Source of the DNA: Bacillota bacterium | GTDB lineage: Bacteria > Bacillota > Clostridia > Tissierellales > Sedimentibacteraceae | Assembly: GCA_023453025.1 (NCBI GenBank) | Contig: JAEXUD010000041.1 | Location: 1-59,728, forward strand | Length of the DNA: 59,728 nucleotides | Reading direction: 5' to 3' | Shown here: piece by piece, positions 59,088 through 59,728 of the stretch | Numbering within the stretch: the stretch's first letter is position 1 | Layout of the letters: each line of letters opens with the position of its first letter | Notes under the pieces: model-generated | The model's database searches: none | What the model saw: only the letters and a program-made list of their open reading frames with translations | What the model was told of the DNA's origin: nothing | Program-made: the position numbers and the translations under genes

Positions 59088-59116
59088 GAACTTTTTTAAA
59101 AGTATGCCATAATGTA
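59088..59116 (+). promoter_or_regulatory. Sigma-K-like promoter for the collagen-like gene
   Basis: GAAC (59088-59091), 16 bp, CATAATGTA (59108-59116) fits the sigma-K pattern (AC..CATAnnnTA). A hairpin-forming sequence, AAGGCAGGCT / AGCTTGTCTT, lies in the leader at 59120-59140. The assignment fits the exosporium-like product but is inferred. Confidence 0.5.
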
Positions 59117-59166
59117 TATAAGGCAGGCTTAGCTTGTCTTATATTTTTAATAGTGAGGTAATAACT

Positions 59167-59728
59167 ATGAGTATATATCTGCAGTTGGAACGTTTCGCCG
59201 CAGGTGCGGTGGAACCCAACGCAAATGTAATTTTTGATTCAACGACAATCTTAACAGGAAATATCAGTTATGACAATTTAACCGGTATTATAACTTTACT
59301 TGAGACAGGCACATATGAATTTGACTGGTGGATAGCAACACAAACTTCTCTTTCTTCTGCTGGCGCCGGTTTTATACTTGTCCCATCGGAAGGCGCTTCT
59401 TTAATCGGTAATTCACCACTTAAAACAGGAGAAGTTGTAGGTGTTGGAATAATAGAAGTTACGACGGCACCTGTGACAGTAGAATTGAAAAACAACACCA
59501 CTGCAACTGTTTTTTATTCGTCTGTTGTTCCTGTAAAAGCTTCATTGGCAGTAATCGGAGAAGATAATGCAGCAATAACAGGACCTACAGGACCTACCGG
59601 CGACACTGGGCCTACAGGGCCTACCGGCGACACTGGGCCTACAGGACCTACCGGTGATACCGGGCCTACAGGACCTACCGGTGACACTGGTCCTATCGGA
59701 CCTACTGGCGATACTGGGCTTACAGGAC
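59167..59728 (+). CDS. Collagen-like (BclA-type) spore-surface protein, 5' part
   Basis: 187 codons are visible and the gene continues past the right edge. The first ~138 residues form a beta-rich domain (GNISYDNLTGIITLLETGTY, then STSLSS..GFILVPSEG) like the TNF/C1q-like head of BclA-type proteins, followed by Gly-X-Y collagen repeats of GPTGPTGDT. A head before the collagen stretch is not the usual BclA order. Proteins of this kind coat the exosporium of Bacillus and clostridial spores. SD GAGGT precedes the ATG. No signal peptide. Confidence 0.9.
   Translation, partial: MSIYLQLERFAAGAVEPNANVIFDSTTILTGNISYDNLTGIITLLETGTYEFDWWIATQTSLSSAGAGFILVPSEGASLIGNSPLKTGEVVGVGIIEVTTAPVTVELKNNTTATVFYSSVVPVKASLAVIGEDNAAITGPTGPTGDTGPTGPTGDTGPTGPTGDTGPTGPTGDTGPIGPTGDTGLTG
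59580..59728 (+). repeat. 27-bp tandem repeats coding for GPTGPTGDT
   Basis: At least five in-frame 27-bp units with mostly synonymous changes (one GPI and one GLT variant). The array continues off the edge. Such arrays change length by slippage and recombination. Confidence 0.95.

Noticed and set aside
59268..59501. 77-codon minus-strand frame opposite the collagen-like gene
   Set aside because: Fully antisense to a well-supported gene; explained by its codon bias.
59580..59728. Regular short repeats that could be read as a CRISPR array
   Set aside because: The units are contiguous, in frame and code for Gly-X-Y collagen triplets, with no unique spacers.

Overview
This window reads as chromosome of a low-GC, endospore-forming, fermentative Bacillota, probably class Clostridia. 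The evidence is AT-rich spacers, strong GGAGG ribosome sites, a SCIFF peptide with its radical-SAM maturase, the order ruvC-ruvA-ruvB-spoIID-queA-tgt-yajC, an aspS T-box, PdaA and SpoIID sporulation/cortex proteins, and a BclA-like collagen protein at the right edge. A Tissierellia/Sedimentibacter-like host is only a guess. I see no phage, insertion sequence, CRISPR array, rRNA or tRNA. Most genes are on the minus strand.

Region 1 (1-8.8 kb) is the least ordinary part. From right to left it holds a soluble cupin-PocR-LytS histidine kinase, an AraC-type response regulator, an M20D amidohydrolase, a DUF3100 membrane protein with a small membrane partner, a decayed second copy of the response-regulator gene, an AGCS sodium/amino-acid symporter, a SHMT paralogue with a rewritten active site, and the start of formate-THF ligase (fhs). 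A 79-bp sequence is perfectly identical in front of the amidohydrolase operon and in front of the symporter, while the regulator copy beside one of them has decayed. This suggests a retained shared control element and a small regulon for importing and hydrolysing an acylated amino acid or similar compound and feeding one-carbon metabolism.

Region 2 (9-20.4 kb) has iscR-iscS-iscU with an operator-like palindrome, a SPFH/zinc-ribbon/membrane trio resembling B. subtilis YdjGHI, a DUF3343 gene, and aspS-rseC-rarA-hypothetical behind an Asp-specific T-box. It continues with pdaA and a DUF1622 gene that has a consensus promoter.

Region 3 (20.4-31.2 kb) holds a redoxin, hemZ, a GNAT gene, a metallo-hydrolase, dtd, relA/spoT, apt, recJ, lapA, the SCIFF maturase, the 46-residue SCIFF peptide and a TIGR04086-type membrane protein.

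Region 4 (31.2-45 kb) holds a P-type cation ATPase behind a yybP-ykoY (Mn2+) riboswitch, the yajC/tgt/queA/spoIID/ruvBAC operon, rodA, a TGS-type nucleoside kinase, an RluA-type pseudouridine synthase and a membrane protein with a lone MltG-like domain.

Region 5 (45-59.7 kb) contains small unknown proteins, a TIGR01212 radical-SAM protein, a Cof phosphatase, an oppBCDF-oppA peptide importer with a second promoter before oppA, and an operon of M19 dipeptidase, signal peptidase I and PepD. The window ends inside a collagen-like gene with a possible sigma-K promoter. Peptide uptake (Opp), peptidases and amino-acid transport together point to amino-acid/peptide fermentation.
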